64,000 nt of DNA from Anthostomella pinea (taxonomy: Eukaryota; Ascomycota; Sordariomycetes; Xylariales; Xylariaceae): positions 5,890,001 through 5,954,000 of the forward strand of contig CAUWAG010000020.1 in NCBI GenBank assembly GCA_963556695.1. Reading direction: 5' to 3'. Below, piece by piece: positions 52,612-63,729 of the stretch. How positions within the stretch are numbered: position 1 is the first letter of the stretch; the number at the start of each line of letters is the position of its first letter. The notes under the pieces were generated by a model. It did no database searches, had not been told where the DNA came from, and worked only from the letters and a program-made list of their open reading frames with translations. The position numbers and the translations under genes are program-made.

Positions 52612-55264
52612 ATGAGCGTCGTCGGTACGTTTGCTCTGTCCCCCGCCAGCGCAAACCCTTTCCTCCGTGCCGATAGTTCTAATTACTGACTGCCCACCTC
52701 TCTAGGCGTTGACCTCGGAACGCTCAACACTGTCATTGCTGTCGCAAGAAACCGCGGTGTTGACGTTGTACGTACCATGCCGGCTCTTGCACATCCCTCC
52801 CACCCACCAGGCTGACCCATTGTTAGATCACCAATGAAGTCTCCAACCGTGCGACACCGTAAGTTCCCTCTCTGGAGTCTCCAAACTGTCTCAAGCATTG
52901 TACACATGGATGCTGATCTTGTCTCCCAGCTCCCTGGTGGGATTCGGCCCCGAGGCTCGATACACCGGCGAAGGTGCAAAGAACCAGGAGATCTCCAACC
53001 TCAAGAATACTGTCTCCTCCTTGAAGCGTCTCGTCGGACGAAGCCTCTCAGACCCCGATGTTCAGATCGAGCAAAATTTCGTCTCCGCTCGTCTCGTTCA
53101 ATGCAACGGTCTGGCCCTTGCCAAGGACGTAGAAGAAGAATACACCAACGAGAAGGGGGAGAAGGCGATCAGAATAGTGAGAGAGCCTTTCGAGATCCCA
53201 TACAAGACCGAGGTGGGCACCGAAGTTACTTACCGGGGCAAGAAGACGCCGTTTGCAGCCACCCAACTACTCGCTATGTTCTTGAGCAAGATCAAAGAGA
53301 CTGCCCATCTTGAACTGAAACTGCCTGTCTCCGACATCGTCGTGAGCGTGCCCCCCTGGTTTACGGATGGACAGCGCAGAAGTATGCTTGATGCTGCTGA
53401 GGTTGCTGGTTTGAAGATCCTCCGATTGATGAACGACACCACCGCTGCAGCCCTCGGCTACGGTATTACCAAGCTCGACCTTCCGGCAGCAGATGAGAAG
53501 CCGCGCCGAGTCGCCTTTATCGATATTGGCCACAGCAACTACTCCGCTTCTATCGTCGAGTTTAAGAAGGGTGAGCTTGCCGTCAAGGCCACTGCCTACG
53601 ATCGCCACTTTGGTGGTCGGGAGTTCAACATGGCTTTGGTCAGGCACTTCCAGAAGGAGTTCCTGGCCAAGCACAAGATCGACATCTTCACGAATCCCAA
53701 AGCCTTGTCCCGTGTCGAGGCCGGCGCTGAGAAGCTCAAGAAGATCCTGTCTGCCAACCAGCAGGCCCCGTTGAATATCGAGTCGCTCATGAACGATGTC
53801 GATGTGCACGAAATGGTCAACCGCGAACAGTTTGAGAAACTCATTGCGCCTCTGTTGAACCGAGTCACCGTGCCTCTGGAGCAGGCCCTTGCCGATGCCA
53901 AGCTGACTAAGGATGATATAGAGTTCATCGAACTGGTCGGTGGTAGTTCTCGGGTCCCTGCGATCAAGGCCGAGATCCAGGCATTCTTCGGCAAGCCCCT
54001 GTCCTTCACCCTGAATCAGGATGAAGCCATTGCCCGAGGCTCTGCCTTCAGTTGCGCCATCCTCTCCCCCGTCTTCAAGGTCCGTGACTTTTCCGTCCAG
54101 GATATAGTCAACTACCCGATCAAGTTCTCGTGGGAGAAGGACGACGATATTCCTGATGAGGACACGAGTCTCACGGTCTTCAATAAGGGCAATGTGCTCC
54201 CTTCGACAAAGATTCTGACATTCTACCGCAAACAAGACTTCACATTGACAGCTGAATACGCTTGCGATTCCAAGGATCTTCCGGGCGGAACATCCAAGAC
54301 TATTGGCAAGTTCTCTGTCAAGGGTGTCAAGGCCGGTCCCAAGTCGGAGTTTATGATATGCAAGCTCAAAGCTCGAGTCAACATCCATGGTATATTGAAT
54401 GTCGAGAGCGGCTACTACGTCGAGGATGAAGAAGTCGAAGAGGAGATAAAGGAGGATGGCGAGAAGAAAGACCCGGATGTAAGTTAAACTCTCCCATTGC
54501 TTGCGCGCTGCACCCGGCGGATCGGATAGCTATCTGATTTTCCATCTCCCATCCACGCTCGCCATTTACGCTTTAGATGTACACCTATCTAACATGCCTA
54601 AAGGCCATGGAAACCGATGACAAGAAGGATGAAAGCAAGCCCAGGACCCGCAAGGTCAAGAAGCAAGTCCGGAAGGGCGACCTCGAGATCGTTGCTGAGA
54701 CCGAATCTATCGATGCCAAAACTAGAACGTCTGCGACCGTTTACGAGAAGCTCATGATCAGCGATGACGTGTTGGTTGCCAGAACCGAAGATGAGATGAA
54801 CAAGCTGGAGGGACGCATCTACGAGTTGCTGAGCAAATTGGACGAGGAGTGGGCTCACGATGAAGCCTTCGACCCTAGACTCTTCAACCGCGATAACCCC
54901 GATCCCAAGTTGGTTGTTGCCGAGAAAGAGAAGCTGGGGAAAATACTCGAAGATCGCAAGGTGAGCTTCTTACTGGTAATTTTAGCGGATGTGGAACCTC
55001 CTAGCTAACACATGAAAGAACTGGCTATTTGCAGAAGGGGGTTATGAAAACAGACCTGAGCCCACATTGGCGCAGTACCAGTCCTCGCTCATCGATATCA
55101 ATAACATTGGTAGAATTCTGGAACGTCGTTACAGAGAGACGGCTGAAGAGAAGAGCAACGCCGCTAAGGGGGTACAAAAGGCGGCGGAGGTGAACAAGGA
55201 CGAGGAGATGACCGACGCCGAGGCCCCGAAACCTGAGGTCGAGGAGCCTCAAGTCGTAGGGTAA
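52612..55264 (+). CDS. SSE1: Hsp110/Sse1-type chaperone (Hsp70 nucleotide exchange factor)
   Basis: Six exons: 52612-52624, 52706-52767, 52829-52860, 52930-54478, 54604-54960 and 55019-55264; all introns are GT-AG and phases sum to 752 residues. Sse1/Hsp88 is a cytosolic Hsp110 that exchanges nucleotide on Hsp70 and holds unfolded protein. Seen: N-terminal GVDLGTLNTVIAVARNRGVD, ATPSLVGFGPEARY, LMNDTTAAALGYGI, FIDIGHSNYSASIVEF and VGGSSRVPAIK of the actin-fold ATPase. A beta-domain with an acidic insert (EDEEVEEEIKEDGEKKDPD), the helical lid with NWLFAEGGYE, and an acidic C-terminus follow. Very short first exons are usual for fungal Hsp70-family genes. Slightly longer than yeast Sse1 (693). 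Intact. Confidence 0.93.
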
Positions 55265-55964
55265 TGTGAACAGCTGTGGAATATCAGCAAGCGCCGTCTG
55301 ACCCATGCGTTATTCCCGGATGGGCGTGAGGTTACGGGAAAGCGTTGCAACGCGATGACGGTGACGAACAAGAGCAAAAGTTCTGATCATAGAAGTCACA
55401 AGTGTTTGGCGTGAGTCGTGTTGCTCATGTCGGGGACTTCGGACTAATTTTTACGTCTGTCCTGGTGAGGAGGGGATTCATAGACGTGTGGTCCGGATGG
55501 AGACGATGACTCCGGCTTGCAGACTAGATAGATCTGGAATTGAGAGCATTTCATGACCATCAAATGGCCATATACGAAACTGTTGATCGCGGTTAGTTTG
55601 GGGAACTGTAGGTAGTTTACCGGCAAGCAACGTGTGTAGAATGTGTACTAGGCTCGTAGCAGCAATGGGAGGCCCCGCACCTTATGTGCGGAGTGCATAT
55701 GGCTCGGCAGCGATCAGTACACCGGGCCAGTGCCACCCGGAATGGGTGAATACTGCTGAGTTACACTGTAGATCCTTCCCCGTACCCCCCTGGACAGACT
55801 GCATGTTGCGAGAAGGACGTGGCGCAGCAGCCGTTTGTTCGCCACCATTCATGCGGATGGGCTCGGAAAACACATGTGTCGGCTGAGCATTCATCTTCTC
55901 TTACTAGTCTTGTCAAAAATAATACCCATCCGGGTCACTAGGCGCCATCTGAGAACTCATCATC
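55265..55964. other. Intergenic, no supported gene
   Basis: 3' flank of the Hsp110 gene and promoter of the AAA gene. Only 60-84 codon ORFs without features. Confidence 0.55.
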
Positions 55965-57787
55965 ATGGCTTCAGCAGTAGATCCGTTCACGTTCATCGAG
56001 CGCTCCGTGGAGGCCGCCGACGATGATGGGCAGCAGCCGCGCCTCTTTGACGAGTTCAGCGCCCTGACCTCAGCCAAGATCGCGGGCCCCTTCATGCAGC
56101 TTCTCGTCAAGCTCCGGTCCGAGTTCCCGGAGTACGTCGTCACTTACACGAACCCGGCCAACCTCAACCTCATGGCCTTTGCGGCCGTGGGCAACGCGAC
56201 CGCCACCATCAACACGGACACCGACTCGGTGTTCCGCATGCGGTACTGGCTGCAGCCGGCCCAGCGCGGCAGCATCGGGCACCTCGGCGACGCGCTGACC
56301 TTCGCCAAGTACCGCTACAGCTGGGGCCGCGAGGCGTTCATCATGTACGTCGTGGCCATCGGCCTCTCGGCGGCGCAGTTCGTCCTGAAAGAGCGCGCCG
56401 CCGACGAGGGCCAGCTCTCGCACTCGGCGCCACGGACGCGCTCCTCGCCGAGGTCGGCAAGTGGCAGTACCAGGAGCGCAAGGGCATCTACGTCTACGAC
56501 CGCTACTGGTACCTGGACCGCGCGCTGTACGACCAGGTGCAGAAGGCGTCGTGGTACCGCGTGATCCTCGACCCGGACATGAAGAGGGAGCTCAGGCGCG
56601 TCAGAGGCCGCTTCTTCGACAGCAGGGACGTCTACGAGGACCTGGGCGTCCCGTGGAAGCGCGGCATCATCTTCTACGGGCCCGTGGGCAACGGCAAGAC
56701 CGTCAGCATCAAGGCCCTCATGCACACGCTGGGGCGGCGCGACCCGCCGGTGCCGACGCTGTACGTCAAGGCGGCGCCGGCGACGGGCCATATTCGGGCT
56801 GTGTTCGCCATGGCGCGGCAGATGAGCCCCTGCTTGCTCGTGCTCGAGGACATCGATACCATTGTCACAAAGGCGACGCGCAGCTACTTCTTCAACGGTA
56901 CGTAAGATCCAAAAGTCATTTATTCCCCCTTTTGGTCGTCCCCTGGGAGCAGGTTTCGTATACGGGCTAGTATTGTGTTCTCCGTGCTTCCGAGACACGA
57001 CCGCGGTTTCCCACCCACTTGACACTGTAGCAAGCGTACTCGCTGACTCGTGTTTTCTGGAGAGGTCGACGGGCTGGAGAACAACGACGGCATCTTCATG
57101 GTGGCCAGCACGAATCACATCGACCAGCTCGATCCGGGGCTGTCGAAGCGGCCTAGTCGCTTTGATCGCAAGTACCTTTTCCCCGAGCCCAGCAAGGACG
57201 AACGCGTGCAATATGTGCACTACTGGCGGCAGAAGCTGATCGCGAAGGGGGACATGGAGTTCCCAGAGGAGCTCGTTGTGCCCATTGCGGATATTACTCA
57301 CGGCTTCAGTTTTGCCTACATCCAGGAGGCGTTCGTGACTACGCTGCTGGAGATGGCTCATCGTCGGGACGGCGGCGACGATGAAGACGAAGATAGTGCC
57401 GCTCACTCGACCAGCGGAAGCCTGGACGACGATGACGACCTCGATAAGTACGAGCTGTGGAGAGTTATGAAGCAGACGGTCAAGACCTTGCGCGATGAGA
57501 TGGAATCGAAGCTGCAAGAGCCGATGACTGGGTCGGCCCTGAATGGCGCGGAGGTAATCTTGAGTGATCTCGTGCAGAACGCCAAAGTGACGGAAATGGA
57601 TGCGGGCTTGTCGGCAGACTCGATGCACTTGCCTCTCCACCTACCTCATCACATGCCGAACCCGATCCCTGGGGCTGTGGACTCCAGGGCGCCTTCGATG
57701 CCAGTGCGTGGCCAAGGAGCCGTGGGTTGGGGCCTGCAGCAGCCATTTCTCAATTTGGGGCCAAACAATCTGGCCTACGGACTCTAG
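55965..57787 (+). pseudogene. BCS1-like AAA ATPase with one frameshift
   Basis: Exon 1 is 55965-56897 and exon 2 is 57063-57787, joined by a 165-bp GT-AG intron (phase 1, branch GCTGAC). The N-terminal domain ends FVLKERAADEGQLSHSA in one frame; the continuation DALLAEVGKWQYQERKG lies in the -1 frame, so one base is missing between about 56390 and 56432. No intron can explain it. Downstream are Walker A GPVGNGKT, Walker B CLLVLEDIDTIV, sensor-1 VASTNHID and arginine-finger region RPSRFDRKY, then an acidic, disordered tail. Relatives form a large fungal family of AAA proteins; function is not settled. The frameshift lies in a very GC-rich stretch and may be an assembly error; otherwise the gene is intact. 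Confidence 0.8.
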
Positions 57788-57960
57788 CTTGCCGTTGAGA
57801 AGCAGCACCGCAGGGTTGCACACTTCCTTGAAATATGATAAAAAAACATAACTCAGGCTTAAGAGTATGATGTTTATTTAGGTGCCAATATTGGGTCCGT
57901 CCGGCAGAGTTCACAAAGCTGATATCACGGCCAACGAGGACACTGATATACTGAGCGTCC

Positions 57961-58172
57961 AAAAATCTCCGTACATCGATAGTTCAACATGAACAAGCGA
58001 GGGTTATAACTATGATATGGCATAAGCACTCTGGAATAAGGATTGGAAATAGCCACTTAGATTAAAGCTGCTTATCCTAAGACGCTTATGCCATTGGTAT
58101 GAATATGGCATTGATAAGTAGAACTTCCTTAAGACATCTCAATAAAATCATGCCTAACGGAGACTTATAGAG
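57961..58172 (+). mobile_element. MITE-like family, copy 5
   Basis: Left end AAAAATCTCCGTACATCG, core GCCACTTAGATTAAAGCTGC and TTATCC, right end TAACGGAGACTTATAGAGGG; about 210 bp, noncoding. It aligns with copy 3 in the same orientation. It lies between the AAA and HET genes. Confidence 0.65.
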
Positions 58173-58247
58173 GGTGACTATATCAGGAAAATAGGTAAGG
58201 ATTAAGACCCAGCTAGATCTACCAACCTCGAATGTTGTGTATATTGT

Positions 58248-60768
58248 TTATACCAGCGTGAGCTCCTGCTCCTCACCTTCCAATATCCACCATTCGCATG
58301 CCACAACAAAATGACCAAGACGGCGGAACTTGTTCTCGGCAATCTGGGCTAGCAGTAGGCCCTCATGCCTTGTCAGGGCCACACACCAGCATTCCGCGAC
58401 TGCCTCCTCCAAGACATCGAAGGCAACATACCTTCCGATGAAAAAGTCACGATCGGGATCCCCCGCCTCAACTCGTGGCCACGGATAACAATTTGGCCCT
58501 TCTGTGTCAACCTTTCTGTTGTTTTCTATGCAGACCCTTCTGGGGCGACCCAAAAATTCGAGCTCACAAATGGGCATGAAGAGAGCATCAACCGAGCATG
58601 CTTCGTCTTTCGTCCACCTGATCGGATCCGTATATTTCGGCCGGACAAGAAGGTCCGCTGGTTTCAATAGGCCAGGAAATTTTACATCTCCCTGCACAGC
58701 AGCCCATGACCAGGATGGTGCTCTAATCACTATTCCGCACCATGAGTTATATCAGCCCACTAGATCTTTGGATGGGTTTGATGTGGCCAAAGTGTGAGAT
58801 TGGGTGTAGCTAAGGCCGTTCCATGTGATATTTCGAGGGCAGTTTGCCCCCGAAAGAAGGCTGAAAGGAGGTGAGGAGGAGACTTAGTCACTGACATGTT
58901 CTTCCAGGTGCTCCTGGCCGCGAGATTCTGCTCTCCCTCGGCCGGGATCTTTCCGCTGTCCACTACGCCCCCCCCCCCAAAAAAAAATCAGTGACTGGTC
59001 TGCTGATCCATAACACGGGTGCTAGCCAAGCATCAATGATAGTATTGAGCTACACTGGACGCTCAGAAATCTCCTTATGAGCCTTTTCAATTAGGGCAAT
59101 GTCAAGGCGTATGCGGAGACATATGAGGGATGATTGTAAATGTAGGATATGTCTGCAAGTAGTACTCACCAATAGACCACTGACAATATTATCCTCCCAC
59201 AAGCCCGCAAGGTAACGAGAGTGGACTTGAATCTGCACTAACTTCGCAAGACTAGCGATAGCGGCGAAACAATCGTGGGGCATCGTCAACTGTCTCCGAG
59301 AGAAGGGGCTGACGACATTTTGATACCACTGGTTCAGCACATGACCTCGCAAGTTCCCTGCCGGTTTCGCCGTGTCGGAGTTGCTTGTCTGTTCATCAGA
59401 GATGCTGTCGACGGCTGAAGTCGACACCAGTGAGCTGGGCCAAGCCCGCAGGCTGGACCGGACGCTGAACCGATCACCATCTTCTTCGGCGCCATCCTCC
59501 CAAATTCTCCCCTTCTGGCACTGAAAGTACATCTGCTCCTTCCCATACACAATAAGACACGTACTCAGGACAGCTTCTTGGAAGCACCAGCCGCGGCTGT
59601 CTGTTGGTCCAGTCTCCCTCGAGCGACGGAGGCTCACCAGAACGTTTCCCATGGCTCTGTTTTGCGTGCCCTCCCCGCAGTCCGATGGGGTTCGTTTGCT
59701 GTACGGTATGGCGCATGGCCCCGAGGCCGGCGTCCACGGATTCTCGAGAAATCCATCTCGGCTGTCGCGTGCCCTTCCAGCCACAATGGTGAGTGCCGCG
59801 TTGCCGTATACGTCCGCCATTCTTCTCGATTCGAACTCCCAGTCTGCAATCTCCTGTTGCACTATACACAACGCGTCGATCCATATATACCGGTAGTGTA
59901 GGCTACGAGCAAGCTGGAAAGCGTCCCGGTGGGTCTTGGACAACTCTCTCTCGTCTATAGATACCATCAGGGTGGCGATATTCTCACGACGAAGCTCGGT
60001 ACAGTGTTTCGTGCCTTCTCCCCAACAGTAGGATAGCGCCAGATAGGACTGCCGCAGTCCATCCGTTAAGATCAGCTTGGCCGGCTGGTTTAGCTGAGGC
60101 AGGCCGAGATCGATGACGCGTGTCGGCATCTCCAACCGCTGTTGGGAAGCACACAGCTTGTGGTGACTCTGACAGTGACCGACCCAGCTTCGTGCCAGTT
60201 CGACATGATATTCGGGGTTCCGGTCGGCCGTAGCCAACCTCCCGCGAAAGTGTAAGGCAGCAGGCATTCCTAGGTGAAATTCAGAAACATTGGGCTCAAC
60301 TAGGAAGTAACTGAACCGACCTGGATCCGCACAAATGTTCAAGACAGCTTTCCGTCCCGTGGTACCAAAGGGCCATGGCGATCCACGGTGTATTATCACT
60401 TGGTTTTCGTTTTCCTTGGATGCGGAGAGCCATATCTCAGGGAAATACTCACCATTCAAGAGAGGGCGAGCTCCTTTCAAGACTTCCCCGACCTCCCATA
60501 AATCGTAGATTGGTTCGTGGGGCCAGCCGTAATCTTGAAGAGAGGTCCAACAGATGTGGCAAAAGTCGCATCCGCCTTCAGCAGATTCTTTCAGAGACCG
60601 GAGATCGGGGTGGAAGCAAAGGTCGCCAGCTTTTAACCGCGCCAGTGATAGCGAGTCGCAAAATTCGCATCTCCCCTCGACTTCGGGGATTGGCTTTGGC
60701 GGCGGCGCACAGATCAACAGAGGTGCCATGGGGGAAGAGAGAACAGACATCGGGCCATCCCCCGCCAT
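58248..60768 (-). pseudogene. HET-domain gene, disrupted
   Basis: ATG 60768 (MAGDGPMSVL) opens a 533-codon exon to about 59170, ending GLL|GTGAGT. It has a Cys-rich N-terminus (CEFCDSL, CDFCHICW) and the HET domain: YLALSYCWGEGTKHC, YRYIWIDALCIVQQEIADW, MADVYGNAALTIVAGRARDS, RGWCFQEAVLST. HET proteins act in allorecognition and programmed cell death of incompatible fungal cells. The expected C-terminal module RAPSWSWAAVQGDV lies 440 bp further on (58248-58730, minus strand) in an open frame. I found no GT-AG join that restores frame. The gap includes a short copy of the MITE-like end (59066-59132) and a C/A homopolymer junction (58967-58987). Read as a broken gene. Confidence 0.75.
59066..59132 (-). 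mobile_element. MITE-like remnant inside the HET gene
   Basis: Minus strand CCCTCATATGTCTCCGCATA...CTCATAAGGAGATTTCTGAG; the first block matches the terminal repeat of the family (CCCTCATAAGTCTCCGT). GAGCGTCC directly after it is also found at the left side of copy 5 (about 57952). Only 67 bp remain. Confidence 0.4.
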
Positions 60769-61216
60769 CAACGTCAGTCGATCCTCCGACAACCCGGGGC
60801 CTTAAGTACAGACAACCACTGGGCGGCTTCATGGTCGACTTGCTGAGGAATTCTCGGTTGGATGTTACCTCGACGCACCGCTGATGTCACCACCGACAGC
60901 AGACGGCTGTTGATTGGTAGGGCATGCTTCGTGCCGGGTGCCTACATGGTGGCGGTCGCCCAAATGTGCAGCATCACACCCTCCACGACTTGTCATTGGT
61001 CGCAAAGCTGCTTGTTGGTTGACAGAAAGCTGCAGGATGAAACGGGCCGCCCGCTACAGAACGACGTCGTAGTCGACCAGGGGTAAAAAAAACAACCAGG
61101 GCTAGAGAGGTCCGTCCGCGCGAGGTATCGATTAAGATTAGGATTTTTTTTACCCTTAGTGTGAGATTCTAGAAGGGTCACAAGCCTTGGGGGTGAGAGC
61201 AGTCGCTGCAAACGTT
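60769..61216. other. Intergenic, HET promoter side
   Basis: No gene supported; short ORFs only. Poly-T/A runs near 61085 and 61143. Confidence 0.5.
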
Positions 61217-61601
61217 GTTGTCATTCTCAAGTATGCTTGGCAGGGCTAATCTACAGCTAAATACTATACTGCACCATGCCAGGGTGGATCCACTGTTCCC
61301 TTGACAGCCCCCTAGTGGGTACTGCACCTAAGGGCACCATATCTGGGATCCAACATCTGACACTTATTAATAAGGTATTTACTGTGAGGATTGTGGTGGC
61401 AGTATGGTGGCAGTCAGGGAGGCTGCCAGCTGACAAGGGGTCAGGCAGGCACCTTGGCAGAATAAAGGGATGGAAGCACCAGGAAAGGTGGCTTTCATTG
61501 GTGATAGACAAGGGATCTTTGGCTGGAGGATCAATGGATGGGTACATCTTTGTATTTTGGTGTGTATTTAGTACTAGATTGGTCCCCCAGACCCATGGAT
61601 A
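61217..61601. repeat. CpG-free segment, probable old repeat
   Basis: About 385 bp without a single CG dinucleotide while TG and CA are very frequent and overall GC is near 48 percent. The plus-strand ORF at 61276-61602 spans it but starts at ATG by chance and has no domain. The pattern suggests CpG deamination of a methylated repeat. Its origin is not recognisable. Confidence 0.5.
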
Positions 61602-61735
61602 AAATGCAACGCACTAGACCGATCATCACCCCCATGTTCTGACTCTGATGATCCGATATTTAAGTTATTAAGTACTTACTCGTTTATATATATAGCTACT
61701 TAGGTTTAAAATCTATTATAATCTTTTAAATTTTC

Positions 61736-62830
61736 TGTGATGAGCCGTCTAACCTATAAGGCTAAAGGGTTCTATAGGGTTTATGTTCTGAGGTAAGTCA
61801 ACACAAAGGACGATAGAGGCTTCTGTCAACTAGAAGACACTCAGATGCTGGGGCTTGGTCTGATCTGGGGAATCACTGAATATTCGATTCGTCAGGAGAT
61901 TTCTCCCACCTTAGGGTTGGCTAAGATGCTTAGATTGATCACTGAGGTAGAGACTGTCTATCTGTCTAGCTAGGAAACATCCATCCTTATATATCCAATC
62001 TCTCCCTCACTGATTAGGTGGCTCACCCTGGATCACCGGTGATCCAAGGTGATCCTGCTCACTGGATCACCATGGTGATCCAGTGATCCAAATTCTTAGT
62101 CACGTGACCCAGGTCCTGCTGGTCACGTGATCTGTGTACCGTTGCTCCGTTGCTCCGATCTCTCCACTGATCAGCACAGCACTCACTGGTCAACCTGTTT
62201 CCAATCGTCCCCTCTGGGCCTGCTATCAGGCCGCACTATTCGTTGGTTCGTAATATTATCCCCCTCCTCTCAGGTCTTCGCCCTCAAAGATAAATAGTAT
62301 GGGTTCTTCCTTCTGGTTGGTTTCCCTTTTTGTTTTTTTTTGTTCTTTTCTTGTCATGTCTCTAATTTCGTCATGTCAGGTCGTGTCCGGAAACCTCAAC
62401 CCCTCTCGAAATCCGATCAGCGCCTAAAGCTTGTTGCTACCATCAAGGAACTTGGTTTCGACGTTATGCCTTGCTCTCTCTGTTTCAAGCGTGGCTGGCG
62501 TTGTCAGATGATGGATGGTGTGTCTCAGTGTAATGAGTGTGTTCGACGTGCTCGCTCTTGTGATGGTTCTGGTGTGCCAATATCCTCCTTGAATCGCGTG
62601 GTTTAAGAGTCGCAACACCTTTGTCGCGAGGAAAAAGAGACTTTTAAATGTCTTGATTGTCTCCACTAGGAGTCTTCTAAGACCCTTGCGAAACTTCATC
62701 GTCTTCGCCTTCAGCGGGAATCGTTGGTCAAAGGAAATAATAACGACACACTTAAAGTATAGCTCAAGGCTTTAAAAACTACTGCGGCGGCTAGGTTTGA
62801 CACTATATAAAGTGAAAGATTTATTTAAAA
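61736..62830 (+). mobile_element. 5' part of a retrotransposon: family A LTR and gag start
   Basis: LTR 61736-62255 (520 bp, TGTGATGAGCC...GGTTCGTAATA) matches 45107-45576 and 2841-3303. The terminal TAATA differs from TGACA of the intact copy by two RIP-type transitions. Internal sequence starts at 62256 (TTATCCCCCTCC) and runs into a gag-like frame at 62373. After about 62830 the sequence dissolves into AT-rich debris, so the element is incomplete or fully mutated there. Confidence 0.85.
62373..62828 (+). pseudogene. Retrotransposon gag-like protein with Zn2Cys6-like cluster
   Basis: ATG 62373 (MSGRVRKPQPLSKSDQRLK). One frame stays coding-like for about 150 codons but is cut by stops at 62604 (TAA), 62667 (TAG), 62760 (TAG), 62808 (TAA) and 62826 (TAA). 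Each stop is explained by C-to-T in a glutamine codon. Before the first stop stands CSLCFKRGWRC, eight residues, then CNECVRRARSC, which is C-x2-C-x6-C-x8-C-x2-C-x6-C, the spacing of the fungal binuclear zinc cluster. Its position just inside the LTR suggests gag or a nucleic-acid-binding accessory protein. Confidence 0.75.
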
Positions 62831-63141
62831 AATAGTCTTATATACTATTTACCTTACATTTTAAACCTTGAATATGAAATTTATTAAATTTATTCAGACT
62901 AGCTTAATTAAGCTATACGTTATGGGGTAAAGTTTAAAGGGTTTTTAAATAAATAAACAAGGTTAATTTAATATTAATAAACCGGTAAAAATATTGGCTC
63001 ATTATTAGATAAACTCGTAGTATTTAATAACTCGTTTAATTAATACTTATAACTAATAGATTTATATGAAGAAACGAACGAGATTAATGACGATAAAATT
63101 ACTTATTATTTAAATATAATAAAAATAACTTATTTAATAAT
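62830..63141. other. AT-rich RIP-like debris
   Basis: Stop-dense AT-rich continuation of the retrotransposon; nothing recognisable. Confidence 0.65.
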
Positions 63142-63343
63142 TGTTGGATCCATGTGATTCTACAGTCAAACCATCCATACAGAACCCACATATATGATTA
63201 GATAAGAGATTAGATACCGGATTGTGAGGTCACTTAGCCAGACCTGCAGGTCCAGCTAGACTTCCCAATCCAACCATCAGCAACATCATGACCTTGACCC
63301 AATACTCGAGTATTATGATTGATCGTTCAAGCCTGTTCCTATA
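63142..63343 (+). mobile_element. Solo LTR of family B, 202 bp, with ATAAT duplication
   Basis: TGTTGGATCCATGTG...CTGTTCCTATA, flanked by a perfect 5-bp duplication ATAAT (63137-63141 and 63344-63348). It matches 1140-1326 in reverse orientation. The TA end instead of CA fits a RIP-type change. No internal region, hence a solo LTR inserted into already AT-rich sequence or spared by size. Confidence 0.88.
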
Positions 63344-63428
63344 ATAATCCCTTTTTATAATAATAAAATTATAAGCCTATTTATCCTTACGTATATTAAA
63401 TAGCGGTAAACTTAATAAATATACTTTT

Positions 63429-63612
63429 TGTGATGGTCCACAAGTATGACACCTGGTCAGGTGACCTTCAGTCACGTGTAGATTAGATAAAGAGGAAGGG
63501 ACCATATGTGTTGCTACCATTCGGCTAGCCCACACCTGGATTCCTTCCTTTATCACCTTGTTATTTTCGTCAATCTACCAGATTGCAACACAACGCCAAA
63601 GGCATCGTGACA
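63429..63612 (+). mobile_element. Solo LTR-like element of family C, 184 bp, with CTTTT duplication
   Basis: TGTGATGGTCCACAAG...GGCATCGTGACA, flanked by CTTTT at 63424-63428 and 63613-63617. TG...CA ends and a 5-bp duplication support a solo LTR of a third family. No second copy in the window. No coding capacity. Confidence 0.8.
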
Positions 63613-63729
63613 CTTTTAATATTAGCTAAATACGAGCGCGTTTTTTTGGTATATAAGTTAATCTTTTCATTGTAACGCTTTTAAAAGGATATAAAGACGT
63701 TTGGAACGATTAAATACATACGTAATTAA

